Below are positions 41,652-49,930 of a stretch of DNA of 64,000 nt, in pieces. The translations under genes were made by a program, and so were the position numbers. The notes beneath the pieces were generated by a model that had not been told where the DNA came from, did not search any database, and saw nothing but the letters and a program-made list of their open reading frames with translations. The first letter of the stretch is position 1; each line of letters starts with the position of its first letter. The stretch covers positions 3,985,001-4,049,000 of the forward strand of contig NZ_CP047984.1 of NCBI RefSeq assembly GCF_009931655.1. The letters are read 5' to 3'. The DNA is from Pontibacter russatus (lineage in GTDB: Bacteria; Bacteroidota; Bacteroidia; Cytophagales; Hymenobacteraceae).

Positions 41652-42467
41652 ATGCAGGAGATAGAGCAGCTAGGGCCATGGTTTCACAATTTGCATTTAC
41701 CCACCGGGGCGCAGACGGCGCCCAACCATACCTTAGGCGATTTTCCGGCATTTAAGTGGCAGCAAATAGAGCCATATATACCGGCAGACCTGTCGGGGTG
41801 GGAGGTGCTGGACATTGGCTGCAACGCCGGTTTTTACTCTATTGAGCTGGCGAAGCGCGGCGCCCATGTGCTGGGCATCGACGTGGACCCGCACTACCTG
41901 CGCCAGGCGGAGTGGGCGGCAAAGCAATTCGGCCTGGAGGACAAAATCGAGCTGAAGCAGCTGCAGGTATACGATGTGGCGCGCCTCGACCGGCAGTTCG
42001 ACCTGGTGTGGTACATGGGCGTGCTCTACCACCTGCGCTACCCGTTGCTCTCCCTCGATATCCTGTCGCAGAAAACACGCCGCATGATGGTGTTCCAGAC
42101 GCTGACCATGCCCGGCGAAAACGCGGTTGAAGCGCCGGATGATTTCGGCATAAACGACCGGGCGCGCATGCTGGACGAGGGCTGGCCCAAGATGGCGTTT
42201 ATAGAGAAGAAGATGGCTGGCGACCTCACCAACTGGTGGGCACCTAACCATGCCGCCATCGAAGCCATGCTGCGCTCCTGCGGCCTGCGCGTAACCGAGC
42301 GTCCCGGCCACGAGCTATATATCCTGCAGGTAGACGAGGAACTGCGAAAAAACCAGCAGTGGAACCAGTCGGAGCTGCTTTCGGCTACCGGGCAGCAGTG
42401 GCAGCAGGCAGTAGGAGAGAAAGTGGCCGGCAAAAATAAGTACATGGTAGGCCAGAACGGAAAATGA
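41652..42467 (+). CDS. SAM-dependent methyltransferase (CmoB-like, TIGR04290-type)
   Basis: A 271-residue class I methyltransferase. The SAM motif is VLDIGCNAGFYSIELAKRGA (about 56-75). The preceding WFHNLHLPTGAQTAPNHTLG and KWQQIEPYIP resemble tRNA-wobble CmoB, and I believe the protein belongs to the group called TIGR04290, which I recall in gene clusters with CgeB and sugar-nucleotide genes; this recollection needs checking. The mobile C-terminus is Gln-rich. Likely O-methylates a sugar of the cluster's glycan. Last gene of the cluster. Confidence 0.85.
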   Translation: MQEIEQLGPWFHNLHLPTGAQTAPNHTLGDFPAFKWQQIEPYIPADLSGWEVLDIGCNAGFYSIELAKRGAHVLGIDVDPHYLRQAEWAAKQFGLEDKIELKQLQVYDVARLDRQFDLVWYMGVLYHLRYPLLSLDILSQKTRRMMVFQTLTMPGENAVEAPDDFGINDRARMLDEGWPKMAFIEKKMAGDLTNWWAPNHAAIEAMLRSCGLRVTERPGHELYILQVDEELRKNQQWNQSELLSATGQQWQQAVGEKVAGKNKYMVGQNGK

Positions 42468-42506
42468 AGCGGCCAACCGGAATCTGTCTTTGATAATCAT
42501 CAACAC

Positions 42507-42562
42507 TCCCATATAAACAGCACGGCCCGCTAAGCAAAGCGGGCCGTGCTGTTTATATGGGA
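42507..42562 (+). terminator. 25-bp perfect hairpin, end of the glycan cluster
   Basis: The arms 42507-42531 and 42538-42562 pair perfectly over 25 bp, around a 6-base loop (AAGCAA). The core is CAGCACGGCCCGCT and the outer part CCCATATAAA, a pattern like the hairpin after surE (GC core, TATA-rich ends). It lies 39 bases after the methyltransferase stop and should terminate the cluster's transcript. Confidence 0.75.
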
Positions 42563-42598
42563 TGAGATATATAACTTGCGAGGAGCAAAGCATCGGAT

Positions 42599-43162
42599 AT
42601 GGAAAACAAAACCTATACCCCCGTCCCCTGGAAAGTGCTGAAATCGGAGATGGTGGTGGACGAGAAGTGGTACAAACTGCGCCGCGACCACGTGGCGCTG
42701 CCCAGCGGCCTGGAGATGGACGACTATTATGTGAGCGTGCGGCCGAATGTGGTGCTCACTTTTCCGCTTACCGAAGACAACCACGTGATCTTTGTGCGCC
42801 AGTACAAGCACGCGGCCGCCGATATTTTTGTTGAACTGCCCGGCGGGGTGATTGATGCGCACGAGACAGAGCCCTCTGAAGCCGCCAGGCGGGAGATGCT
42901 GGAGGAAACCGGCTTCACTTCTGATGATGTGGAACTGCTTCTGGAGGCCACCGACAACCCGACCAAAGACACCAACCGGATGTATTACTTCCTGGCCCGC
43001 AACGCGCGCAAGGTAGCCAAGCAGGACCTGGACGCGTCGGAGGCGATAGAGGTGCTGAAGGTGCCGCTGCGCGAGGTGGAGCAAATGATCCTGAGCGGGC
43101 AAGTGCGTGTGGCGGGCACCGTGGCCCTCTGCCTGCTGGCCCTGCGGAAACTGGGGATATAG
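42599..43162 (+). CDS. NUDIX hydrolase (ADP-ribose-pyrophosphatase-like)
   Basis: A 187-residue NUDIX protein. The Nudix box is at about 82-106: GGVIDAHETEPSEAARREML then EETGF. It conforms to GX5EX7REUXEEXGU except for one extra residue before RE. The N-terminal SEMVVDEKWYKLRRDHVALP and FVRQYKHAAADIFVELPGG are as in ADP-ribose/NDP-sugar pyrophosphatases. Could turn over nucleotide sugars from the adjacent cluster, though it is separated by a strong hairpin. Cytosolic. Confidence 0.92.
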   Translation: MENKTYTPVPWKVLKSEMVVDEKWYKLRRDHVALPSGLEMDDYYVSVRPNVVLTFPLTEDNHVIFVRQYKHAAADIFVELPGGVIDAHETEPSEAARREMLEETGFTSDDVELLLEATDNPTKDTNRMYYFLARNARKVAKQDLDASEAIEVLKVPLREVEQMILSGQVRVAGTVALCLLALRKLGI

Positions 43163-43336
43163 ATTTCTGCCGCCCAGGCCAGTTCAGGCTTTTAATTTTC
43201 TATCCCATTTAAACATTTCGGGCCTCACCAGCTTCTTTAGGAGAGCGAAAAGAGTCTATATGTCCTCTGCTGTTCCTTCAGCGGCGTACAACAGGATATA
43301 TGAATGTGCAGGGAACATCGGGAAATCATCCATTGT

Positions 43337-43368
43337 TATGTTTGTACATTAAGTGTATATACATTTAA
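43337..43368 (+). promoter_or_regulatory. -7 box and overlapping dyad upstream of the nitroreductase gene
   Basis: TATGTTTG at 43337-43344 is an exact TAnnTTTG match. It is followed by TTAAGTGTATATACATTTAA (43349-43368), a 20-bp palindrome with only one mismatched pair, covering the expected transcription start. It would be a good position for a repressor of the MarR/HxlR class, often found controlling nitroreductases, but no such regulator is encoded nearby. Confidence 0.55.
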
Positions 43369-43444
43369 TTTATATCACAGAAGTATGTAAACCAGAAGCA
43401 TCCGCAACTTTTTTAAAGCGGAGGCGAGAGATCAATTTGAAGAA

Positions 43445-44029
43445 ATGACGACATTGACAGAAAACAGGCTAGAAATAAACACACTGATTGAGGCCCGCCG
43501 AAGCCCCCGTGCTTTTGAGGACAGGGAAGTAACGGAGGAGCAACTGGAGACGCTTTTTGAGGCGGCCCGCTGGGCGCCATCCGCCATGAACGAGCAGCCC
43601 TGGCGCTTTATATATGCCACCAAACAAGACAAAGAAAATTTCGACCGGCTGTTCAGCTGCCTGCTGGAGGGCAATAGCTGGGCAAAAAAAGCGTCTGCCT
43701 TGTTCATCACCGTGGCAAAGAAAAGCTACGACTACGACGGCAGCCCGAACAGCCACGCGTGGCACGACGTGGGGCTGGCCACAGGCAATCTGCTGCTGCA
43801 GGCCACCGACCTGGGGCTGCATGTACATATGATGGGCGGTTTTAAGGCAGCCAAAGCACGCGAGGTGCTGGGTATTCCGGAAGGGTACGAGCCGGTGGCG
43901 ATGGGGGCAATCGGCTATGCCGGTGATCCGGACACGTTGCCGGAGGCACTGAAAAAACGCGAACTGGCCCCGCGCACGCGCAAGCCGCTGGAGGAACTGG
44001 TTTTCAGGGGCACCTGGGAGCAGCAGTAA
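43445..44029 (+). CDS. Nitroreductase family protein
   Basis: A 194-residue FMN-dependent nitroreductase-fold enzyme. N-terminal IEARRSPRAFEDREVTEEQL binds the FMN phosphate (RRS-x-R). AARWAPSAMNEQPWRFIYAT (about 39-58) is the classical substrate/FMN-binding SxxNxQPW. The central AWHDVGLATGNLLLQATDLG and terminal AMGAIGYAGDP complete the fold. It reduces nitro or quinone compounds or an alpha,beta-unsaturated carbonyl with NAD(P)H. A palindromic site overlies its promoter. Confidence 0.92.
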   Translation: MTTLTENRLEINTLIEARRSPRAFEDREVTEEQLETLFEAARWAPSAMNEQPWRFIYATKQDKENFDRLFSCLLEGNSWAKKASALFITVAKKSYDYDGSPNSHAWHDVGLATGNLLLQATDLGLHVHMMGGFKAAKAREVLGIPEGYEPVAMGAIGYAGDPDTLPEALKKRELAPRTRKPLEELVFRGTWEQQ

Positions 44030-44057
44030 TAGTAGAAGTTTAGTGTTTAGTTGAGTG

Positions 44058-44088
44058 AGCGCCCTGGGCTATATATAGCCGGGGCGCT
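44058..44088. terminator. Bidirectional terminator with a TATATA core
   Basis: The outer stem AGCGCC (44058-44063) / GGCGCT (44083-44088) encloses GGCTATATATAGCC (44067-44080), a perfect 14-bp palindrome. Followed by TTTGTTTTAAC on the plus strand, and lying between convergent genes (nitroreductase and DUF2459). Confidence 0.75.
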
Positions 44089-44093
44089 TTGTT

Positions 44094-44789
44094 TTAACGC
44101 AGGTGCCGCATCACCGCAAAAGGGAGCGGGGCCCATAGTGCCGCCTTCACGCCTGCGGCCTTCAGTCCCCCGTTTACCCAGTTGTTGCAGTTTTTGAGGA
44201 TATAGAATTTGCCGTGCGCCTCGTAAAACGTGTCCTGACCGGTGTAGCCGGAGCCAGTGATGTGGCGGTAGCCGCCGTTCTCCTTCTGAAAGGAAGCATC
44301 TATATATAGCACCAGCTGCCTGTACTGCTCCGGCGTGAGCAACACCGGCAGCTGCCTTTTGGTGGGCGTCAGGCGGGAGGCTATATATTCCACGTGCATG
44401 GCTGTCGGGGTGGGCCAAAGGGCGGCGCGAAGCGCCACGCCCGGTGTCAGGTCGCTCCAGGAAGGCGTCTTCATATAAAACTCGCGGTCACCCCAGCCAA
44501 AGGAAAGGTGGGTGTAGCTGCTGTCGGCGTTGGCGAAGTGGTGCAGCGGCACCTTCTCCCGCCAGTCTGTATAGGGCGTGGCCACCGGCACCACAATATC
44601 GGTATGCACGCCGTTGGAGGTAACGAAAATCTCCACCGGCTCCTCCGCGTGAGGGGCCTGCGCGAAACTGCTTCTCACAGGGAAGCTGCTCAACAGGAAG
44701 GCAGAAAGGAGAAATAGCACCACCGCTCCGGCCACAGTACCCACCGCCAACAGGAAGAAAGTGATGATTTTATATAGCATGCGCCGCAT
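44094..44789 (-). CDS. TIGR02117 / DUF2459 family protein
   Basis: A 231-residue protein with one N-terminal membrane helix (IITFFLLAVGTVAGAVVLFL) and a periplasmic domain. The pattern VEIFVTSNGVHTDIVVPVAT (about 52-71), SFGWGDREFYMKTPSW and the Pro-Thr-rich middle match DUF2459 (TIGR02117). C-terminal GSGYTGQDTFYEAHGKFYIL then KNCNNWVNGGLKAAG has a catalytic-like Cys-Asn pair resembling NlpC/P60- or DUF4105-type cysteine peptidase cores, which is a weak inference. Function unknown. Confidence 0.85.
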   Translation of the reverse strand: MRRMLYKIITFFLLAVGTVAGAVVLFLLSAFLLSSFPVRSSFAQAPHAEEPVEIFVTSNGVHTDIVVPVATPYTDWREKVPLHHFANADSSYTHLSFGWGDREFYMKTPSWSDLTPGVALRAALWPTPTAMHVEYIASRLTPTKRQLPVLLTPEQYRQLVLYIDASFQKENGGYRHITGSGYTGQDTFYEAHGKFYILKNCNNWVNGGLKAAGVKAALWAPLPFAVMRHLR

Positions 44790-44949
44790 ATCCTATGCAT
44801 ACGGAAAGTCCGGCTATAGATAGATTCCGGTGCAAAAATTGCCTGCGGAGCGACAGGCGCGGGAGCGGTTTACTTGCCGGTTTCAGCATTTATGTGGAGA
44901 TTGTCTTTTATTTCAAACCTTAGGCAACCATTCCTCAACGAAAGAGCAT

Positions 44950-47511
44950 ATGAAAAACACGCTAAAGCGAGACCTCGCTTTGCTATGGATGCTGCTGTGC
45001 GCGCAGGTGGCGGTGGCGCAGGGGCAATTACAGTCTCCCGCGCAGTTTCTGGGATACCCGCTCGGCGGGCAGTTTACCACCCACAGCCGCATACTGGATT
45101 ACGTAGATTATCTGGCGGCGCAGGCCCCAAACCGCATGAAGGTGCAGCCTTACGGAGAGACCTATGAGGGCCGCCCGCTGGTGCTGGCCTACATCGCCTC
45201 TGAGGGAAATCTGCCGCGCCTGGAGCAAATCCGGGAGAACAACCTGCGCCAGGCGGGCCTGCAGCCCGGGCAGGTGCAGGGAGACCAGCCCGCTGTGGTA
45301 TGGCTGAGCTACAACATCCACGGGAATGAGGCGGTGAGCTCTGAGGCGGTGATGCAGGTATTGTACGATTTGCTGGACCCGGACAACGCGCAGTCGAAGG
45401 AGTGGCTGCAGAACACGGTGGTGATATTGGACCCGGTGGTGAACCCCGACGGCCGGGAGCGCTACGTGCAGTGGTACAAGCAGGCCTCGAACCGGGGCGG
45501 AAACGCCTCGCCCTATGCCTGGGAGCACTACGAGCCGTGGCCGGGCGGCAGGCCGAACCACTATTACTTCGACCTGAACCGCGACTGGGCCTGGCAAACG
45601 CAGCTTGAGTCGAGGCAGCGCCTGCAGGTATATAACAATTGGCTGCCCCAGGTGCATGCCGATTTCCACGAAATGGGCGCCGAGGCGCCGTATTACTTCT
45701 CCCCGGCGGCCAGGCCCTTCCACGAGAGCATCACGCCCTGGCAGCGCCAGTTCCAGAACACCATCGGGGAGTATAACCGCGAGGCCTTCGACAAGAACAA
45801 CTGGCTGTACTTCACCCGCGAGAGCTTCGACCTGTTTTACCCCAGCTACGGCGACACCTACCCCACTTACAACGGCGCCATCGGGATGACGTACGAGCAG
45901 GGCGGCTCCGGCAGGGCGGGGCTGGCTTACCAGAAAGAGGACGGCGACACGCTGACGCTGACAGAGCGCATCGCGCACCACGTGGCAGCCAGCCGCGCCA
46001 CGATTCAGGCTACGTCCGAAAAAGCAGACCAATTGAAGCAGGAGTTCCGCAAGTATTACGAAAATAACCTGAACAACCCCGGCGGTGAGTACAAAACCTT
46101 TGTGCTGAGAGCGGAAAACGGAACCGCTGGCAACCTGAAGGCGCTGACGGAGTACCTCGACCGGCAAGGTATCCGATATGGCTATGCCAGCAAAAGCAAC
46201 ACCGTGAAGGGATACAACTACAGCAACGGCAAAACGGAGAACGTGCGGCTGGCCCCGCAGGATGTGGTCATCAGCATGTACCAGCCCAAGTCTACGCTGG
46301 TGAAGGTGCTGTTCGAGCCGAACGCCCGCCTCGAGGATTCCCTGACCTACGACATCACCTCCTGGGCCCTGCCCTATGCCTACGGCGTGCAGACCTACGC
46401 CCTGAAGAACCGCCTTGAGGTGAACACCCCTAAGCCTGCCGCTCCCGCAGCAGCCGCCATCAGCATCAACAAACCCTATGCATACCTGGCCCGCTGGACG
46501 AACCTGCAGGATTTAAAATTCCTGACGGCGCTGATGCAGGCGGACGTGAAGGTGCGGCAAGCCGAGAAACCTTTTGCAACAGACGGACAGCAGTACGGCC
46601 CCGGCACGCTCATCATCACCCGCACCGGGAACGAGGCGATGGGCGATAAACTGGATGCGACGGTTCGGCAACTGGCGCAGGAGTACGGCATCAGCCTGAG
46701 CGCCACCGGTACCGGTTTTGTGAGCAGCGGTTCCGACTTCGGCTCCGGTAACGTGCGGTACCTGAGGCAGCCGAAAGTGGCCCTTCTTTCAGGCGAGGGC
46801 GTATCTGCCTATGGCTTTGGGGAGGTGTGGCACTTCTTCGAACAGCAAATCAGCTACCCGGTCACGGTGCTCAACACGTCTTACTTCAGTACCGTGCCGC
46901 TCCACGAGTTTGACGTGCTCATTCTGCCCACCGGCTCCTATACCCGCGTGCTGGACGAAGAGACGCTCGGGAAAGTGAAGGACTGGGTCAGCGCCGGGGG
47001 CAAACTGATTGCCATGGAAAGCGCCGCCGGTTTCCTGGCCGGCAAAACAGGGTTCAACCTGAAAAAGAAAAGCAAGGAGGAGGACAGCAGCAAGGACAAA
47101 GTTAAGAAAGCCGAGGATGAAGACCCTTATGAAAACCTGCGCACCTGGGGCGACCGTGCGCGCGAGGCGCTGCAGGACGAGGTGCAGGGAAGCATCTTCC
47201 GGGTAGATCTGGACAAAACGCACCCGCTGGCTTTCGGCTACGGCGATACATACTTCGCCCTGATTCGCTCTACGGACACCTTCAGCTTCCTCGAAGACGG
47301 CTGGAATGTGGGCGTGCTCAAAAAGGATAATTACACGACCGGCTTCGTGGGGGCTGATACTAAGTCCAAACTGCAGGATGCCCTGATATTGGGCACGCAG
47401 GAATTGGGCCACGGCCAGGTGGTGTATCTGGCTGACAATCCCTTGTTCCGCGGGTTCTGGCATAGCGGCAAACTGCTGTTCGGCAACGCCGTGTTCCTGG
47501 TGGGGCAGTAA
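44950..47511 (+). CDS. Large secreted M14-family zinc metallopeptidase
   Basis: 853 residues from ATG 44950; the frame opens at 44830, but MKNTLKRDLALLWMLLCAQV-AVAQ is a signal peptide and decides the start. M14 zinc ligands: H124xxE127 in YNIHGNEAVS and H240 in ADFHEMG. Arg/Asn in YYFDLNRDWAW. The catalytic domain ends near 350; the remaining 500 residues include a glutamine-amidotransferase-like region (VALLSGEGVSAYGFGEVWHF) followed by a helical region rich in Lys/Glu, and a C-terminal sheet. This two-part layout is characteristic of the large secreted Bacteroidota M14 peptidases. Substrate unknown. Confidence 0.92.
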   Translation: MKNTLKRDLALLWMLLCAQVAVAQGQLQSPAQFLGYPLGGQFTTHSRILDYVDYLAAQAPNRMKVQPYGETYEGRPLVLAYIASEGNLPRLEQIRENNLRQAGLQPGQVQGDQPAVVWLSYNIHGNEAVSSEAVMQVLYDLLDPDNAQSKEWLQNTVVILDPVVNPDGRERYVQWYKQASNRGGNASPYAWEHYEPWPGGRPNHYYFDLNRDWAWQTQLESRQRLQVYNNWLPQVHADFHEMGAEAPYYFSPAARPFHESITPWQRQFQNTIGEYNREAFDKNNWLYFTRESFDLFYPSYGDTYPTYNGAIGMTYEQGGSGRAGLAYQKEDGDTLTLTERIAHHVAASRATIQATSEKADQLKQEFRKYYENNLNNPGGEYKTFVLRAENGTAGNLKALTEYLDRQGIRYGYASKSNTVKGYNYSNGKTENVRLAPQDVVISMYQPKSTLVKVLFEPNARLEDSLTYDITSWALPYAYGVQTYALKNRLEVNTPKPAAPAAAAISINKPYAYLARWTNLQDLKFLTALMQADVKVRQAEKPFATDGQQYGPGTLIITRTGNEAMGDKLDATVRQLAQEYGISLSATGTGFVSSGSDFGSGNVRYLRQPKVALLSGEGVSAYGFGEVWHFFEQQISYPVTVLNTSYFSTVPLHEFDVLILPTGSYTRVLDEETLGKVKDWVSAGGKLIAMESAAGFLAGKTGFNLKKKSKEEDSSKDKVKKAEDEDPYENLRTWGDRAREALQDEVQGSIFRVDLDKTHPLAFGYGDTYFALIRSTDTFSFLEDGWNVGVLKKDNYTTGFVGADTKSKLQDALILGTQELGHGQVVYLADNPLFRGFWHSGKLLFGNAVFLVGQ

Positions 47512-47903
47512 GGGATTAAATCATGTAAGTATAGAGTCTAAATTAGTTTGACCTATTTTATTGTCAAAGGATTTTGGTTGCGAGCGGTAAATGCGCTCCA
47601 TTAATGCTATCATTGTTCGCCCACAATGTCCTTTCAGGATGACAACATAATATATGTCTCTATATTTATAAAAGAGGCTTTTGGTCTACATCAAGGGCCT
47701 TCTTATATATGGTTGGGCTGCAAAATCTGTAGTGGCAGCCATAGGTTTTGAAACAGCCCTGTATGGCACCAAAGCGTGGGAGCGGCGTTATATATGGGTG
47801 TAGTGTTTTTCTTCATATAATCACTCGGCTCTCATACTGTTTATAGGCATTAAGTAGCGTATTTTTAAACTGCCTCCCGCAAACCATTTGAAGTTCCCAA
47901 CCC
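47512..47903. other. Gene-free interval with TATATA words
   Basis: 392 bases without a recognisable gene. Several TATATA words (near 47707 and 47790). It should contain the promoter of the beta-propeller gene, but I find no exact -7 box. Confidence 0.45.
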
Positions 47904-49472
47904 ATGCCTCCCACCACCCCCCTCATCCAAAAGACAATGCGGCAGCGTTACCTGCTGATAGGCTTAGGTTTACTTGTGCTTGCGGCTGTGGGAATAGCCG
48001 TTTACCTCACCTTTGTCAACCGTAGTCCCGACAATTGGATGACGCATTTCGAGGGAGTGGGCACAGGCTCTTCACCACGAATGGCCGACCTGAACCAAGA
48101 TGGTGTGCTGGATGTGGTGATGGGGGCGGGAGGGGCAGAGAATCAGCCCAGTGATACGGCTGTCATCGCCATGGACGGTGCTACCGGCAAACTGCTCTGG
48201 CACGTTTCGGGCCGTAACCAGGTGGTGGGATCCCCGCTGTTTTATGACGTGACAGATGACGGCGTGCCGGACGTGTTCATAGGCGGGCGCACGGCGGAGT
48301 TGATGGCAGTTAACGGGGAAAGCGGAGCGGTGCTGTGGCGGTTTTTCCCTTACGACAATTCCATCAACCCCGCCGACTCCGGCATCTACAACTTCTACAA
48401 CCCGCAGCTCATCCCCGACCAGGACGGAGACGGAAAGGAAGACCTGCTGATATCCAACGGCGGCGATTATACCGTGAAAGCCCACGACCCCAGAAGGCCC
48501 GCCGGGAAACTGCTGGTGGTTAGCAGCGGTAACGGCAGCATCATCGCAGAAGCGGAGGTGCCGGACGGCAGGGAAACCTATATGTCGGTGGTGAAAGCGA
48601 GCCTGCGGAACAACGGAACCGAGGATGTGATTTTCGGAACGGGGGGAGAGACCATCGGCGGCAGCCTGTACCGGACAACTCTGGCGGACATACTCGAAGG
48701 CGACATTTCGGATGCGGTGCTGCTGGCCACCGGCAAAAATAAAGGTTTTGTTGCTCCGCCTGCCCTGGCCGACCTCACCGGGGACGGTATATATGACATC
48801 ATCGTGAATGCAGTGAACGGCCGCACCCTGGCCATCAACGGGGCAACTGACTCGCTGCTGTGGAGCGTGGCGTTGCCAGGCACCGAGATATACTCCACGC
48901 CAGCCGTAGGTTATTTTAATGGGGACGAGGTGCCGGATGTTTTCACCAACTACAGCATCGGGGTGTGGCCCATGATCAAGCGCTCCACGCAGCGGATGAT
49001 AGACGGCAAAACAGGGGAAGTGCTGGCGACGGACACAGCCGGGATTTTCTCCTACGCTTCGCCGGTGGTGGCTGATTTCAACGACGACGGTTACGATGAT
49101 GTGCTGCTGAGCGTGAACAGCCTGCTCCGCCTGAACCTGTACGACCACAGCAAGAGCCACATCAGCCAGCTGATGGTTTTTGATTTTAAAGAGGATATAA
49201 CCTATCAGCTAGGCGACACCCTGCTCGGCAGCAACGTGGCCAGCACGCCGTGGCTCGGAGACATGGACGGAGACGGCAAACTGGATATCATCTCCAGCAC
49301 CATCGAGCTGAACGGGCAGCGCAACGAAATCGACCTGCCCACCAACCTGCGGGTGTTTCACATCAAAACGCCTTTCCCTGCGAAAAACATAACGTGGGGA
49401 GGTTATATGGGCAGCCACTACGACGGGGTTTTCCGTGTGGAAAGAAGAGTGGCCAAGGTATCTGCTAAGTAA
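47904..49472 (+). CDS. FG-GAP/VCBS-type beta-propeller protein, membrane-anchored
   Basis: 522 residues; a second ATG at 47937 (MRQRYLLIGLGLLVLAAVGI) gives the same signal-anchor. The extracytoplasmic part is a beta-propeller built from repeats of the form 'DLNQDGVLDVVMGAG', 'DVTDDGVPDVFIGG', 'DGDGKEDLLISNGG', 'DLTGDGIYDIIVNA', 'DFNDDGYDDVLLSV' and 'DMDGDGKLDIISST'. Each has a calcium-binding DxDxDG loop of the FG-GAP type. Interspersed are PQQ-like strands (GKLLWHVSGRN, SLLWSVALPG). Probably a surface or periplasmic binding/adhesion scaffold. Partner unknown. Confidence 0.9.
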   Translation: MPPTTPLIQKTMRQRYLLIGLGLLVLAAVGIAVYLTFVNRSPDNWMTHFEGVGTGSSPRMADLNQDGVLDVVMGAGGAENQPSDTAVIAMDGATGKLLWHVSGRNQVVGSPLFYDVTDDGVPDVFIGGRTAELMAVNGESGAVLWRFFPYDNSINPADSGIYNFYNPQLIPDQDGDGKEDLLISNGGDYTVKAHDPRRPAGKLLVVSSGNGSIIAEAEVPDGRETYMSVVKASLRNNGTEDVIFGTGGETIGGSLYRTTLADILEGDISDAVLLATGKNKGFVAPPALADLTGDGIYDIIVNAVNGRTLAINGATDSLLWSVALPGTEIYSTPAVGYFNGDEVPDVFTNYSIGVWPMIKRSTQRMIDGKTGEVLATDTAGIFSYASPVVADFNDDGYDDVLLSVNSLLRLNLYDHSKSHISQLMVFDFKEDITYQLGDTLLGSNVASTPWLGDMDGDGKLDIISSTIELNGQRNEIDLPTNLRVFHIKTPFPAKNITWGGYMGSHYDGVFRVERRVAKVSAK

Positions 49473-49562
49473 GGATCAAGCCAAGCGTTATATGGATATG
49501 TAGCTGCTGGAGTTATGTTGTAGTCAGTTTAAAACTAGCGCATTATCGCTGCGCAAGCATGT

Positions 49563-49766
49563 TCCAACCACCCCTGCCCCTCCTTATCCAAGGAGGGGAG
49601 TTTTTCTTACTATTTCTTTTTCCTTCCTCTTGGCAAAGGCCTAATTATATATGGCTATATATGGAGCGCTTATTTTGACGGCTATATCTTTAACTATAGT
49701 CTTTAAAGCTAGAGAAAGTAGCATCAGACGCCCCTCCTTAGCCAAAGAAGGGCAGGGGTGGTTGGA
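49563..49766. repeat. Composite element with 36-nt inverted arms
   Basis: The left arm 49563-49598 (TCCAACCACCCCTGCCCCTC and on, to AAGGAGGGG) matches the reverse complement of 49731-49766 at 31 of 36 positions. Each arm contains a hairpin CCCCTCCTT...AAGGAGGGG of the dispersed family. The 132 bases between are AT-rich with TATATA words and have no coding content. The whole resembles a MITE or two REP units facing each other. It fills the 458-base gap between the beta-propeller and symporter genes. Confidence 0.65.
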
Positions 49767-49930
49767 TATATATGCTAAAATTATTTGACACTGAGCAAGT
49801 AAATTGAACAGGTGTACATATGGCTTATCGCTTTCTCATTATTTAATACTTTTGAGATTGGCGCAGCAGGACTATGCCATTTTAACGGATGTATCCCTAT
49901 ATTGTCTATCTCATATAGAACCAATTGAAA

